DNA of 64,000 bases from Symsagittifera roscoffensis (taxonomy: Eukaryota; Xenacoelomorpha; Acoela; Convolutidae), in NCBI RefSeq assembly GCF_963678635.1, contig NC_087071.1, positions 40,629,797 through 40,693,796 of the forward strand. The letters are read 5' to 3'. The translations under genes were made by a program, and so were the position numbers. Below the pieces are notes generated by a model, which was not told the origin of the DNA, made no database searches, and worked only from the letters and a program-made list of their open reading frames with translations. The stretch's first letter is position 1; each line of letters begins with the position of its first letter. Shown one piece after another: positions 22,886 through 35,366 of the stretch.

Positions 22886-24110
22886 CAAGTTGTTTCTAGC
22901 GTCTTCAGATTTTCTGGTTTTACTGAATCTTGTCGAAACATAGGTGATGATTCTCTGCTTCTTTCACCTCAATGAATTGCTTTTAGTCTCGTTCTCAAAT
23001 CCGATGACAATGTCATCTGCACTAATGTCAGCATGTATATATCTAATTTTTCACGATCTAAAAAATTTAAAAGTCTGTTTTTTAAATGTTAAAAACAAGT
23101 GCTCGGCTTCCGTCCGAAGTGAAGTTCAAACGGTGACTTTTTCAGAGCTGTTTGTTTGACGCTTCGACTGTCTTTAATTTTACGTTTAACGGCGGAAGAT
23201 TTATTAGTAAAATTAGGGTCCAGTACTCCGTCCAAGACTTCTTTTTAACTAGTTGAATACATCTTATTACTAAACCGCAACTATGGTGGTCGTCGACCGG
23301 GCAAAATATCAAATTAATTTTAATTTTTTCTTATAATTCCGACAATGTTACATTTTAAAAGACTTATTTTTATTGACTCAGACGTACTTTATTGCTGAAT
23401 ATTTGGTATTTTTTCTCCCCAGATGTTTTTTGGCGATTAAAACAGATGACTATTTAGAAAAACGATCTATCGCCACTAGAATGTTTAACCTTTTCCCTTC
23501 ATTTTTCAATAATGAGCGGGCAAAATCACTATGTAAATCATCATTCGGTGCGATCAATTCAGGTAATCGATTAGATGAATCGAAAGCTTTCGATGTTAAG
23601 ATATTTTAAACATTTTTCGAGCATTGTTGACAATTTTGACATTATCCGATAATTTCGCGGTGCATCCGCGGTCACCATAAAAGCTAGACCGCGCCGTCGT
23701 CTATTATCGCTTCTTGTCAGGGTACGTACTGTGTAACCGATTAGAAACCGCCTCCGGTAAACAAAATGGTACTGAAAATCGATTATCTATGTTAATGCAG
23801 TCATTGATGACTGCGGAATCCCCCCAGAAAACAGCCATGTAGTTTCCCAGTCGCATAAAACTTTTTCTATCTCTGGCCAAAAATTTTTTTCTCAACGTTT
23901 CCGATTGAGAGTCTTCGGTTGTTGATTCGGCCATCAAATCCTTGTCTAACAAAATGGATAGTGTTGTTGTGAAAGACTTCTTGTCCTCTGACACAATTGG
24001 TGTTTCTAGTAGCCACCTTGTTCCCTTGGTTCAGCATTGTATGAGTTTCTTGATGAGCATGATACATTGGTTTTGATTTCCTCCGCATCTTGTGGCAATT
24101 CCTTTGGTGC
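22886..24110 (-). pseudogene. Ty3/gypsy integrase relic, copy A
   Basis: Relic of the integrase end of an LTR-retrotransposon polyprotein, the enzyme that inserts element DNA into chromosomes. Reading in the minus direction, the pieces fall in the expected order. First is an N-terminal segment with FCLPEAVSNRL (about 23740-23780), where the HHCC region should begin. Next comes the start of the catalytic core with LHSDFA (near 23530) and VAIDRFSK (23453-23476), then SPFELHFGRKP (23104-23135) towards the end of the core. Stops and frameshifts interrupt it; for example, a stop directly follows DRFSK. The open 96-codon stretch at 23704-23994 is its best preserved part. No LTRs were recognised. 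A diverged second copy lies upstream at 24825-26190. Confidence 0.78.
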
Positions 24111-24824
24111 TGCTATTGTTTTTTGTTTTTTTTTGCCTTTCTCTCTCTCTGACCGGTAACTTGTCTCTGACTCGGCTGTTTGGTTGAGTCGCCTGCTGTT
24201 TTTTTTTCGGTAGGATTAATCTTTGGTGGAGTTAGAGTATGTGCAGCATCTGATTTACTATCGCTCGTTTCAAACTAACTGGATTGATCTAAAATTGCAT
24301 ATCTATCGGCGACACATTCCCGTTATCTGAGGATTCTTGTTATTCTCCTGAATTTTCAGAGTATATTATGAGGTCTACTCCTTCCGTGTTGAAGTTGCAG
24401 TCGGGGATATCTGAGTTGGCTTGAGTTCCCCTCTTTCAGTTGGCTTTTTTTGTGTCCAACTGGAAGTGGCTATTAACCTCGGTTGCCTCTTCATTTGTGA
24501 CGAGCCTTGATATATTAATTATTCAATCGACGGTGTGGACACAGTAGATAATTTTCGCAGGCTGTAAGTTTGTCTTTTTTTCAGCCCTTCGGTGTGGGTG
24601 TGGTCGTGTTAACATTTGACTTTGAGGCCAGTTTAGATTAATTTGGGCGACTTGCTTGCTTCTCCCTAGCAACTCTAAACTTCAGAGTGCCTTGATTTAG
24701 AACGTTCCTCACTGTAGAAGCCAGTCATCGACTTTTCTTCGTAAATTTTACTAGGATATTTGCCGCACTTTTTTTAAAAAGCCACCATTGAAGAGACGCA
24801 AATCACTGGTTACCTTCGCCGTAG
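24111..24824. other. Region between the two integrase relics
   Basis: Somewhat richer in G and C than the background and containing coding-like but broken stretches on the minus strand. By position it would be sequence 3' of the copy B integrase. No motif could be named. Confidence 0.4.
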
Positions 24825-26190
24825 TTTCTAGCGTCTTCAGATTTTCCAATTTTACTGATTATCGTCGAGATGATTCTCTGCTTCTTTCATGTGGCTGAAT
24901 TGCTTTCAGTCTCGTTCTCGAATCTGATGACTCTCTCATCTACTCTGATGTCATCATGTATCTCTCCAAGTTTTCATAATCTAAACTATTTAAAGGCCCA
25001 ATCTCCTAAAATTTAAAAACAAAGATTCGGTTTCCGTCCGAAGTGAAGTTCGAATGTTGAATTTTTCACTACTGTAGTTTTGACGGTTCGATTGTCTTTG
25101 ATAATAAGTTTTACGGTGGATGGAATATCGGCAAAACTAGGGTCTAGTTGCATTGTCCACAATTTCCCTCAAGTGTTTGGTCACAACTTTCTAATAATCC
25201 CCAACCAAGGTGGTTACTAACCAAACAACTTATCAATTCAATTTTTTTTAGCCTTCTACTGACAAAACTACCTTATTAAAACTGTTTTTCGAATCGTACG
25301 TATTGAGGCGTATTCTTTTGTTGAACGTAATTTTTTGGAAATATGATATTTGTTTCTCCCCCAAATGTTTTGGTGATTAAAGTAGATGGATATTTGAAAT
25401 AACAACCTATCCCCACTAAAATAAACAATATTTTCCTTTCCTTATACAAAAAAGGGAATTCTAAAATTCAATTGTAATTTCTCATTTGTTGCGGTCAGTT
25501 TTGATAGCGGATAAGAGAATTATATCTTTGACTGTTTTGATATTTGTACCATATTCTGAGCATTATCGGCAGTTTTAATATAAATCGATAATTTCGCGTC
25601 GCATCCATGGACACCGAATATATAGATTGAGGCTTCTATCAACGTTTCTTGGGCTGGATGTGTCCTTTGAAACAGATTAAGAACCGCCTTCGGTAGACGA
25701 AATGGTGATGCCTATTGGTCATCTATGACAACGCAGTCATTAATGGATGCTGAATCGTCCAAGAAACTGGCGATGTAGTGTCCCAATTAATTCAATTCCT
25801 CTCTAATGCTGGTCAAATTAGTCTTTCTGAACGGTCCTAGTTGAGGGTCCTCGGTTTATATTTTGGCCTACCAAGCCTCGTCGGATAGTAGCACGTTGGA
25901 TAATCCTACAGTGGATTCTTGTCATCTGACAATATCGTTGTGTTCACTTGTTTTACCATTGTGTTGATTTTCGATATCTTTGTTAGCCACTTTGGTTGGA
26001 ATCTTGTGTATTTTTGGCATAAATCTTTTTCAAACTTTTTGTTAGAACATGATTTACTTTCTTCCGCCTTAGTTGGCGACTTTCTTTGATTGAATAGCGG
26101 CGCTTTGCAATGCTGCATCTGCTATCTATTGGCTTCATAGGGTCTACCGGGACATTTATTGAGAGCAAGTTAAACTCGCTATTGGACATC
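24825..26190 (-). pseudogene. Ty3/gypsy integrase relic, copy B
   Basis: Second relic of the same retroelement segment in the same orientation, matching copy A in order over its length: TCTAGCGTCTTCAGATTTTC, the CGGTTTCCGTCCGAAGTGAAGTT block encoding the FELHFGRKP motif (25028-25058), a decayed equivalent of the DRFSK segment (near 25370-25400), and the upstream Ser/Lys-rich stretch (25906-26189). It is more degraded than copy A, with frames shifting every few dozen codons. Either two insertions landed side by side or the locus was later duplicated in tandem. Clearly non-functional. Confidence 0.7.
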
Positions 26191-28850
26191 TGAGCAATTT
26201 AGTAATTTAGCTTATTTCAGAATTTCGAGAAATTTGATAAATTTAAGTGCCATTAAGGTCGATGAGACAATGGGACCTGATAAAAACTTAGGTTAGTACG
26301 AACGCTGCTTTTTAAATGCCTGGTTTTGGAACCGACGCCCTCTTGCGGTTGCATATCATATGAACTCTGTGCAGAAGGTGTGCTCAAATCTGATTGGCTA
26401 ATATCACAATCGTATTTTCTGCTGCCCCCGAGTAATTTTACGCAATTTCCGCGGCTTAATTTTGACTGGTCGAAATGAAATTAAAATTTTTTGCCCTTTC
26501 CGAAGGCAAGCATGCAAAATCCGCGGTTTGAATATGAATGGTTAATTTTTCTTATACTTATAGCGGGGCCCCCATTCGACTTGAAACTAATTGCTTTGAT
26601 TTCCTCTAGGTGAACCAGATCAAATTGATTAAACCGAGACAAATAAATAGTACCTAAATTAGAACTTTGATAAAGAATTTCTGATAAGGTCGGTTGATAT
26701 GTTATGTTTAGGCAGTTTTCAAGTGTAGGTTCAGACTTTTTCCGGAAGTTCTTTGGAGATACTTACATTCCTTGTCAAAACTTTATATAGATTTGACTAC
26801 GAATTGTTTGTCAAAAATAAATTGGAATGCTTCTTTAGTTTTGAAAAAATACTGAAAACTTATCTACACCCTATTCTGTACACAGTATCTTGCGTTCATA
26901 CGTCACAATTTCAATTGTCATCGTTTGGCGTTAGAACAATCTATTTTTTTTCTGCAAACTTAAACCACCTTGTCATTTGTGCTCTCATCAAACGATTTTA
27001 CTTTCAAAGTCATCAGAGAATTTTTCAAAGTTGTTCAAATTACAGTTAAACTTGTTTCATTGCTCACTCCGGACATCCTGTTCGGTGACGTCCCATTTGT
27101 ACCAACGGTCATTTGTACCAAAATGAAAAATCGGTCCCATTTGTACCCACCGGCGACCTTAAACCAAGAGCTTAAAGTAGTCGGCTTAATAGTCTTAGGC
27201 CAATTGAATATTTTTGGTACTAACGCGAGTGATTTTTTATTTTGATACAAATGGGACTGATTTATCATTTTGGTACTTGTGAATACCCACCATCCTGTTC
27301 CAACCGATTTTTGCTCCTTGCGTGGATCTATGTCATTGGACTTATAAAACAAAGAGCCGATAAAGTAAACGTCTGTCTATTCAGAAACAGTGTGTCTAAC
27401 AGATTATTCAATTATATCTCAGGTTTTGTTCTTCATTATCTACTTCACTCTCCAATTTAGTGTTCTGCACTTTTTTGATTTTTTAACCCAAATTCTCTTG
27501 ATTTAATGAATTTCTAAAAAAAATCACTTGTGTCAATCATAAAGAAGACTGCGCAAAATGTATCAAATTCATTTTTATTGCTTTTTTCATCCCAAAAAGT
27601 AAGAAAGACTTTTCTTGAAATTTAAATACAACTTTATTTATGAAACTGGGGCTTAATCAAAATTTTCTAAGAAACGAATCTAATCCACACTGAACTGATT
27701 TGAACTCATTGTCTTCTATGTCTTCAAACTAAAACTGTGTTCTTTTTTGATGTCCTCAAGGTCTAAAGACTTCATTATAGAAATCAATCTAATTAAATGC
27801 TGTTTCCACCTACTAGCTATTTTGGATCTGTTTTAGTTGAAACAGCTAATGCAAGTTTAATGCGTTGCCTGCAATTTTCTCCAACCCAACCTATAGAACA
27901 AATATTTAACCAAAATTTTCCGTATTTTTTTTGTGAACAAAACTTAGTTAGGAGTAATCAAAAACTCTTACTTGATACAAGTTATAAATAAATTCTGTAA
28001 TTCTGTAATTTGCAGTAAAGCCTGTATTCTTCGTGCACAGGAAGTTTTTTCGTGGGAGTTCTCAAATTCGCTTTCCGATTTCAACTCCGTGTAGATTTAC
28101 AGTAGATATTTCGCTGAGAAATTGGTTAGTTCATTTTTGAAGCAGAGAAACAATGCTTCTGAAGCTCCAGGTAAGACTTCAGAATACTAAAAAACACGGT
28201 CATAGTTATTGCATGCTCTCCAGAGTCGACCATACTACACACATTTTCCCTATCTTAAATAGAAAACTTCCGAAAAGAATAGTTAGAGAATTCCGCTATC
28301 CTGTAACTTTTTTTTACAGTTTTTTCACAAACTCAAAAAAATTGCCGAAAAGATTTTCAATAACAAATGAAAGTTTTTATTGAAAAAAGTCATTTTTTTC
28401 TTCAAATTATCCAATAATTGCCAATATCCAAGCATGCTGGTTTTATTGCATGCATTTCGAATAAAAACTTCAATAAAATTTGAAATTTTTTCAAAAAATC
28501 TCCTAGTTATTGGTGGTGATACAGGGTTGGAAATTAGTTTGGAGACACTAAAAAACCAACTTCGAGAAATCATGTCATACAGCTGCGGACGTAATGTATT
28601 TGGGGTTCAGGTATATCTGTAAATTTTTCTAGTTGTCGCAAAAAACTAAATCTAAAAAATCTAGGTGTCTTTTGGCCTCTACGAGTGTCCGTTATTGTAG
28701 TACACTGCGACAGCGGATATTTCTTAAACTGGTTAGAAAAAGGGATTTGATGAACATGATCCAAAAAATTCGAAAAAGCCAGATTTTACATTTTTCTTGT
28801 AAGAAAAAATCCTTATTTTGTTACATTCTCAGAGCCTAAGTTTGTATGAA
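26191..28850. other. AT-rich intergenic DNA with one MITE-like unit
   Basis: No gene supported. A short inverted-repeat element lies at 27071-27305. Open frames at 26753-27245 and 28153-28622 lack motifs and overlap on opposite strands. Confidence 0.5.
27071..27305. repeat. MITE-like unit with subterminal inverted repeats
   Basis: 27111-27148 (TTTGTACCAAAATG ... GGTCCCATTTGTACC) pairs with 27243-27281 read on the other strand (TACCAAAATGATAAATCAGT, CCCATTTGTATC), roughly 33 of 38 positions. An additional CCCATTTGTACC lies at 27091-27102, and CATCCTGTTC occurs at both ends (27074, 27290) as a possible flanking or terminal repeat. No coding capacity. Confidence 0.75.
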
Positions 28851-28852
28851 GA

Positions 28853-29277
28853 TTTAAGATTCTTATGAAAAAAGTCTCGAGGGGGGGGGGGCGGATTTTC
28901 AAAAAATTTTGTCGACCTTTTTTTTTCTATGTGAGCAAAGTGAATTTTCGAGCTCTCCCAAAGCACTAAAAAGACCCTGTTTCGCTGAAATTTTCTGCGC
29001 CGCATGCAAAAATTTGAGAAACAGGCCATAAAAGCGTTTTTAGGCACTTTTTGAAAAATAATTTAGACCACAAAATTGCGTTTTTTTGGCTCGCTTCCCC
29101 CTCAAAATTAGTATATATTGGCGCCTAAGGCGCCTTTAGAAAATTTTTAAGGCCCGTCGCCAAATATGGTTATCTCAAAATAGTACAACGGGGGACCCTT
29201 TGGGTCAGCAGGGGCCGAATTCTTGAGGGGAGGGGGTGGGGAGGCGTCCGTTCTCCTCCACCTTAAAGCCGCCCCTG
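28853..29277 (+). mobile_element. hAT-like MITE family copy, 5' end degraded
   Basis: Same family as 20578-20947. It shares TCTCGAGGGG, ATTTTCAAAAAA, CTGCGCCGCA, CCTCAAAATTAGTATAT, GGCGCCTAAGGCGCCTTT, TATCTCAAAATAGTAC and GACCCTTTGGGTCAGCAGGGG. The right end CCGCCCCTG is intact; the left end is worn. No target duplication is visible. Confidence 0.85.
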
Positions 29278-30249
29278 AAGCTAGCGACTTTCGGTCTTTC
29301 CGGGCAGCGCCTATGTTTTATCAATTTTGATGAAACTGAACCACCATTGGGACAACTTCATAGTGAAATAATTTTATATGGGAAACCAATAAGGAAACGA
29401 ACATAATAATCAGGCGCTGCGTCTCAATACCATTTTTCAAATTATATTCAAGTAGTAATTGATGATTCGCGGTGATTTCAACAGGACTGAGTGATTGTCG
29501 TGAACTCAAAATGTTCTCAATTTGTTTTCAATAATTGACGTGTGTAAACCCCCTTTGTCTTCCAGAAATTGCTTTTATACGAATTTTTGAGAAGCATTCT
29601 AGTTTGTTTTCTTTTGATTGAAATTTGGACGAAAATCAAAGCTTCGTAGAAGCTGGTTAGAACGAAATCGGGTTGTATTGCTCAATCATATTGCAATTAA
29701 TAGTTAAATTACCACAATTTACAAGGCAAAGGAACATATTTTAGCTCTAGATTTCCAATAGTTCATCTATTTTCATTCATTTTTCTGAAAGTTCTATGAT
29801 TTTGGTCTCTGTTGTATCTCATACGAGTCAAATAAAACTATTAACAAGATTTAACTCATCTTGTGGATATAAACAAGTAAAAAAGTAAATTATATAAAAA
29901 GTGTCATGATAAATAAATTATACCATTTTAAATCTTACATAAATTGCCAAAAAGTGAATAGGAAATTAAGCAGTAGCTGAACCGCGGTGTGACAGGTCGA
30001 CAACGCCTTGAACTCCATATTGAAACAAATAACTGAAAGGAGTATGACTTAATAATATGCACAAATTTAGTACCACACCACATTTCCCCCTCACATTTCC
30101 CCCTCCTAATTTAGTGACAGAAATACACAATTTAGTAGTTCGATAAAGAGAGAGAAAAAAACTATTGATTAAGATATAAAGTGCACAGTGAGTTTCGGCT
30201 CAGTTTGGGGTGATATAAGTTTTATGGGCAAAAGCTACGAGGTTAGTTC
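29278..30249. other. AT-rich intergenic DNA, no gene seen
   Basis: No supported feature. A CACATTTCCCCCTC direct repeat occurs twice near 30080-30108. Confidence 0.5.
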
Positions 30250-31620
30250 TCTTTTCTCCTTAATTGATTTTCTGAGGACAACTTGGGCGAAGAAGATTGA
30301 AGAAAACGAGTGAAATTCCTTGTGAAGCCTCCAGCATCCTTGGATAAACTGGCCCAGAGAGGGTCATCCTGAATGTTACCGAGCAGCCTATCCTGGACGA
30401 ACCGGACCTATTTATCCGGGGAGACAACTTCGGGACTTGAGACCTGATATTGTGCGGACGGGTAGTTGATTAAGGTGATTCAGCAGTAAGTTCCGTCCCA
30501 GTTGAGCACTCCTGAAACCTTGGAAGATACGAGCTGGCATCAGAAGAAATTGGAATGAGAACGAGACAAAACATGAGAGGAGTGTTCGAGGGTAAAGGTG
30601 CCTGAGATTTGATGATCGAAGTATCCAATGGAATATTCCCTGAAGTGGATGACGAAGCTGTTAGGTCAACCACAGGTTTGGGATTACTGTGGATCGGGCG
30701 GACACCTGGAGCGTCGACAGCATGATCTTTGGGCTGATTCTGAGTTTTGTCTGCAGCGGGGTTGACGCGGGCATCAGAGAAGGGGGTTTTGGTCGGATGG
30801 AACCAAGACCGTCTTAGCAGCTATGAGTGTCCTGGTACAGGGAGCTTTAAGGGGCCTGTTTTGCTCCGGAGAGGTAGACGAAGACGACGTTACTGCTGAT
30901 TGTTTCTGAACCTTCTTGACAGCTGTTGCCTGTTTGCTTACAAAATCTGCATATGATGACTAAAGACGCACCGTAAGGTGGTTCCTTTTTATGACCTTAT
31001 CTTTATCGGTGATATACGTGGAACCAGTAACTCTGACAGTTTTGCCCTTGAAGGGTTAAAATAACTCCAGACCAGATTTCCTAATAAGATTTTTGCGAAA
31101 AATTTCGACCTGTGTCCGGACTATTGATAACTAAATAGTCCAAGTTACGTTTAGCTTGTGACTACTGGAACTGCTTCGCTGGCATTTGACTCCCAAAGCG
31201 AAGGGTTCTGGATGATAGGATTGATAGGTAGGAACGTAGTGTGGCTGCAAGAGCCTGGTTGCTCTCCGTCAAAGTCTTAAGGGTTTTGATGCCTTCGTCG
31301 TGAGTAATTGTCTTTTTTAGAGCCAACCATTGATTAGCCGATTAGACCGATTTTGGTGTGCCTTATATTGTGGGGTTTCAGCAACTGAAGAAGTTTGACC
31401 ACCGGAATATGGTGACACTGATGGACTGAACTGCTTCTTCTTTAGTACTTTTATTCTTGGTCGGCTCTCACAATACTCCCGCTGCTGTTCCGCTGTGAGT
31501 AGGTCCCAATCTAACTGCTGTTCACATAAATTAACACGCCATGATAGACGCCTAGCTGCAGTAGATAGTTCCGTATTTGGCGGACGATCAATTGTAACTC
31601 GAATCGCTAAATCCCCCTAA
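30250..31620 (-). pseudogene. Degenerate coding relic of unknown type
   Basis: A 1.37-kb stretch richer in G+C than its surroundings which, on the minus strand, is a chain of open segments separated by single stops or frame changes. They are 31617-31317 (100 codons; contains RRLSWRVNLCEQQLDWDLL and LTAEQQREYCESRPRIKVL), about 31325-31162 (THDEGIKTLKTLTESNQAL), about 31052-30774 (VTGSTYITDKDKVIKRN, then a Ser/Thr/Gln-rich part), about 30775-30471 (Pro/Ser/Thr-rich), and about 30408-30250 (VQDRLLGNIQDDPLWASLS). Codon-like composition over all pieces suggests one former protein of more than 400 residues, with an N-terminal ordered part and a low-complexity middle. It could be a gag- or ORF1-like transposon protein or a dead cellular gene. 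I do not recognise the family. Confidence 0.6.
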
Positions 31621-32877
31621 TCAAGTTTTTGTTCACACGAATATCCTCAATAATTAGTTGAAGAGTATGCAAAGTTCCATGTACGCAGAATCGTTTGCAT
31701 GTTTTAAACTGAAATTGGTTATGTACTGTTTCACTTTTTTTCTTAGCTACTTTGTGCTCCGACTTTTTCTTGTTACTCATTTTGTGTTTCTCAATTTTGT
31801 TATTGTTCCGACTTTCTCAGAAAACAGAAAAATTATGCTCGGTGTGGTTTTTTTATTCAGTCAATTTTCACCGATCGAAATAATAATTTTCAAAAAAACA
31901 TATATACCCTATTGAAGACATTGACTTCTTGAGATCAAATGTCAAACAATACTTCACCTCCGATTATTTTTTTAAAGTCTCTGGGTTTGAAAATTGCCAA
32001 ATTTGCCATGTTCTGGACTAAATTAGGAGCGCTTTGAAAAGTTTATTCATAATGCTGAGAGCGTAACGCGAATTATTTATGAGTGGCGTTTTATCACGCG
32101 CAAAAAAATCGTTCCAAATTGCATTCAGGCTAGCTAATTGGGATCATATGAATTTCGTACGACTCAAAATATTACACTTTCATATTGTCCAAAATGTAGT
32201 GGTTTTCCAAATTTTTCTTCTCCCAAATATTATTTGATATGAACTAAGGAACAGTCGGAACATTCAGGGCTTTGCCTGATATACGAGCAGTCTTGTTGCT
32301 TTTACCACTTTTTTAATGTTTTCAGAGACCTAGTGGGGTCGGAAAACGTTTTTATGTTGTGTATATTTTTGTACGAATGGATGTATGTGTTTGTTTATGT
32401 AAGTAGGAAAATTGAATGGATGGCGCTACAAAAAAAACGCACAAAAATGGGCGATGGAGAAGGAACAAAACGTTCGGATAGGGGGTAGTTGGTTTTTATG
32501 GTGTAAAAAATTGGTTGGTTCTGTTGGGACAAATGGGCAAACTTGTTTGGGGCAATAAGGTGGCACAGGGCAATCATTGAGAGGTCTTGGGATATGAATT
32601 GTCTCACAGTAAATTTAACGGCCGTACACTCGTCTTGCAAAATTACTAGATTACTCATCTAACAAATGCAGAAATTTTGCAGGAAAATTTAGTTTTCTCA
32701 AATTGTGAAACAATTCCATCCCAAAAAAAAAACAAAAAAATCCATTTTAATTGATTTGAATAACATTGTTGATTTTATTGAATTTGATAAAACATTTTAG
32801 TCAATTTTTTGTTCAATTTTGTTGTATGGGGGCACAAACGAATCAATTATAGCTCAAACCTTGAACCTTCATTTTTG

Positions 32878-33245
32878 TTCCGACTTTCGATACAAAAATA
32901 ACGGAACATTTGTGCTCGGGTTGGTTTTTTTCTTCAGACAAATTTCGACTTTTTAACTAGCCTTTTTTGACGGAATTTTTTTTATCATTCGAAAGGTATT
33001 GTTGTCCTGAGCTCAAATTTGAAAAAGTATTTTACCTATAAACTTTTTTCGTAAATTTATGGGGTTTTACAGATTGGCATATTGCCAAAATTATATATTC
33101 CGCTTGATTAACGCGAAAGCGGACATTTAATCCGTCTTAGAAATCGTTCCAAATTAGTTGATTGAAGCTTGTTTGCTATAATTGATTCTCGTTACAAGCA
33201 GCGAAATGTTTCTTTTTGTACTTAATATGGCGTGTGGGGTGATGA
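32878..33245 (+). repeat. Dispersed repeat, copy 2 (partner at 8955-9345)
   Basis: Matches 8955-9345 in the same order over about 370 bp, including TTTGTGCTCGGG, TTTCGACTTTTTAAC, TTAATCCGTCTTAGAA and TAATATGGCGTG. A shorter, more worn relative with ATGCTCGGTGTGG begins near 31806. Confidence 0.7.
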
Positions 33246-33449
33246 GTTTTGTGAAATATTCTAAATTTTAGAAATTGTTTTCTTCATTTCATTACATTAA
33301 ATTTTTTTTAGGTTATTACTGCTTTTGAATTCTTAAAAGGCAGTCGGAACATTCAGGGCTTCGCCCTGATACTAGCAGTCTTGTTGCAATTTAAGCTCGT
33401 TGATGGATTTCATTTGAGAGATACAACTTCTTCAGCCTTCTGTTAGTTC

Positions 33450-33720
33450 ATTCCCAGAACACTAAAAAGACCAATTTTTGCCATTTTTCAACAGGTACAG
33501 GAAACAAAACAGGTCAACTTGCCGTTTTTGGGCACTGTTAGAAACATTTGACCAAAATTTTCCGTTTTTTGCGCATTCGATCCCCCTTCAACTAGTATGT
33601 AAATATATATTTACCGGCCATTAAAAATTTTTTTGTTGATAGCCTGAAAATTGATATCATAACACAGTACTGCCAATGTTAAGTCTACTAACTTTTCTTT
33701 TCTTAAAACACGCCCCTGAA
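33450..33720 (+). mobile_element. Worn hAT-like MITE family remnant
   Basis: Retains AACACTAAAAAGACC, AAACAGGTCAA, TTTTTGGGCACT, a GCGCATTCGATCCCCCTT-like stretch and a right end near CACGCCCCTG, in the family's order. The GGCGCC core and the left end are lost. Confidence 0.55.
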
Positions 33721-35015
33721 TAACTATATACATTTCTGCTGTGTTAAAATACCATAAGTTTGACGAGACGTTTCGATATTTGAAGAAATAAATAAAAGCT
33801 TCTCCTTAAATTAAAACTTCACATAACTTTGTTTTTGAACTATTCAAGAGTCAGAAAAAACTAGGGACTTTGTATGAAAAATCAAGCATCCAAAATGTTT
33901 AAACTAAGATACGTTAAGGTGTTACCTTTTCTATGAGAAAATAGTCCGCTCTGTTTGTGATCTTTTTTGAAATGACCTTGGCCAAAGCCTAACTTACCCT
34001 CAATGTCAAATTTAGCATGAAAACAGTATGTAGGTTGAATTGAGATCAATTCCAGTATGAAAAACGCATAAATATATTTTTTTAAATTTAAGTTTCATTT
34101 AGATCAATTTAAAATCAATTTCAATTGATCTTAAATTCAAGAAAAAAGAAGGATTCATTTTGATTTGAAATCGATTTAAAACCATTTTTTCAAGTGTTTA
34201 TTTTTTTAGTTTTAATAGTTTTTTTTTCGAACTTTTTGATTTCATCAGTTTTGAGTTTGTGTTGCTTTTATTCATTGCCAATCACTTTTAATTTTACATT
34301 CCTAGCGTCTGGTAACATAGTAAAAAATAAACTAACATTAGAAACTGAAAATTGCATTTTTTGAGCTCAAAACCAAATTTATATCAATTATTTTCTTGGT
34401 TCGCGTTTAAATAGATTTCGCTCAAAATCTGGCTTGCATTATCTTTCGGATATTCTGACTTCACTTTTTGCAAGCACCCTATGACTTCCAGAAACAACTC
34501 TATTTTTGAATTGTTCTGTTTAGTTTGTTTATTTCAGGCCCTTAAGATAATTATAATTGGTATGATAAAGGCTAAAAAAAGTATCGTTGGAATTTTCAAA
34601 CCTTTTAGCGATGATTGGAACGCAAAAAAACTTTCCCTCCCTAAAAACTGCTCAATAATCCGAATTACATGAAATTATGTAATAATTCATATCAATTCTA
34701 GAGCCAGTGTTATAGCCACTAAAGATAATTGTATTATTGTATACTAACAGATAAGCTCCGGAAGACTACCCAGTGTTGCTCACTGGCTAAACAAAAATAC
34801 CCGAAAATTTTTGAAAATACCCGAGTTGTTGAGAGTAAAGTACAAATTGACGGCAACAGAAAATTCAATTGTTGCTAGATAAAGTCTAAAGAAGCTCTTG
34901 CTTTTGTTGGCCTAACCCGGAGTTATTTCAATGAACAAAACCGAAATTACATTCGAAAATATAGTCCAAACAATGATTTAAGCCCAAATAATCATAAGGC
35001 GCTTTCAAATCTTTA

Positions 35016-35366
35016 GTCGAGATCACCAGCGGATTTAGGGGGCGAGTGGGAGTGTGGACGTTCTTCCTGTAGGGATTCGATCCCCTGCCGACCCAAAGGG
35101 TCCCCCTTTATACTATTTTGAGATATCCGTTTTTGGCTGACTGACCCTGAAATGTTTCTAAAAGCGCCTTCGGCGCCAAAGATACTAATTTTTTGAGGGG
35201 GGAGTGCGCGTAGAGAAGTTGCTATTTTTCGGTCAATTAAAAAAAAATGCTTAAAAACGCCTTTTTGACCTGTCTGGTCGACCTAGAAAAAAGTCAAAAA
35301 AATATTCCAAATATTTTGAAAATACGCCTCCCACAACAAAAACCTAGATCCGCCCCTGATCGAGAT
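35016..35366 (-). mobile_element. hAT-like MITE, inverted, with 8-bp target duplication
   Basis: The element at 35024-35358 lies opposite to the copy at 20578. The left end is CACCAGCGGATTTAGGG, the right end AACCTAGATCCGCCCCTG. Flanks GTCGAGAT (35016-35023) and ATCGAGAT (35359-35366) agree at 7 of 8 positions, a hAT-size target duplication. The interior has GACCCAAAGGGTCCCCC, GAGATATCCG, AAGCGCCTTCGGCGCC and TACTAATTTTTTGAGGGG. Confidence 0.88.

Larger units (their letters stand above)
31621..35015. other. AT-rich intergenic DNA with dispersed repeats
   Basis: No gene supported. It holds the repeat at 32878-33245. A short duplicated block with CAGTCGGAACATTCAGGGCTT and AGCAGTCTTGTTGC lies at 32246-32300 and again at 33343-33385; its CAGGGCTTCGCCCTG is palindromic in the second copy. 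A worn copy of the hAT-like MITE family lies at about 33450-33720. Confidence 0.55.
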
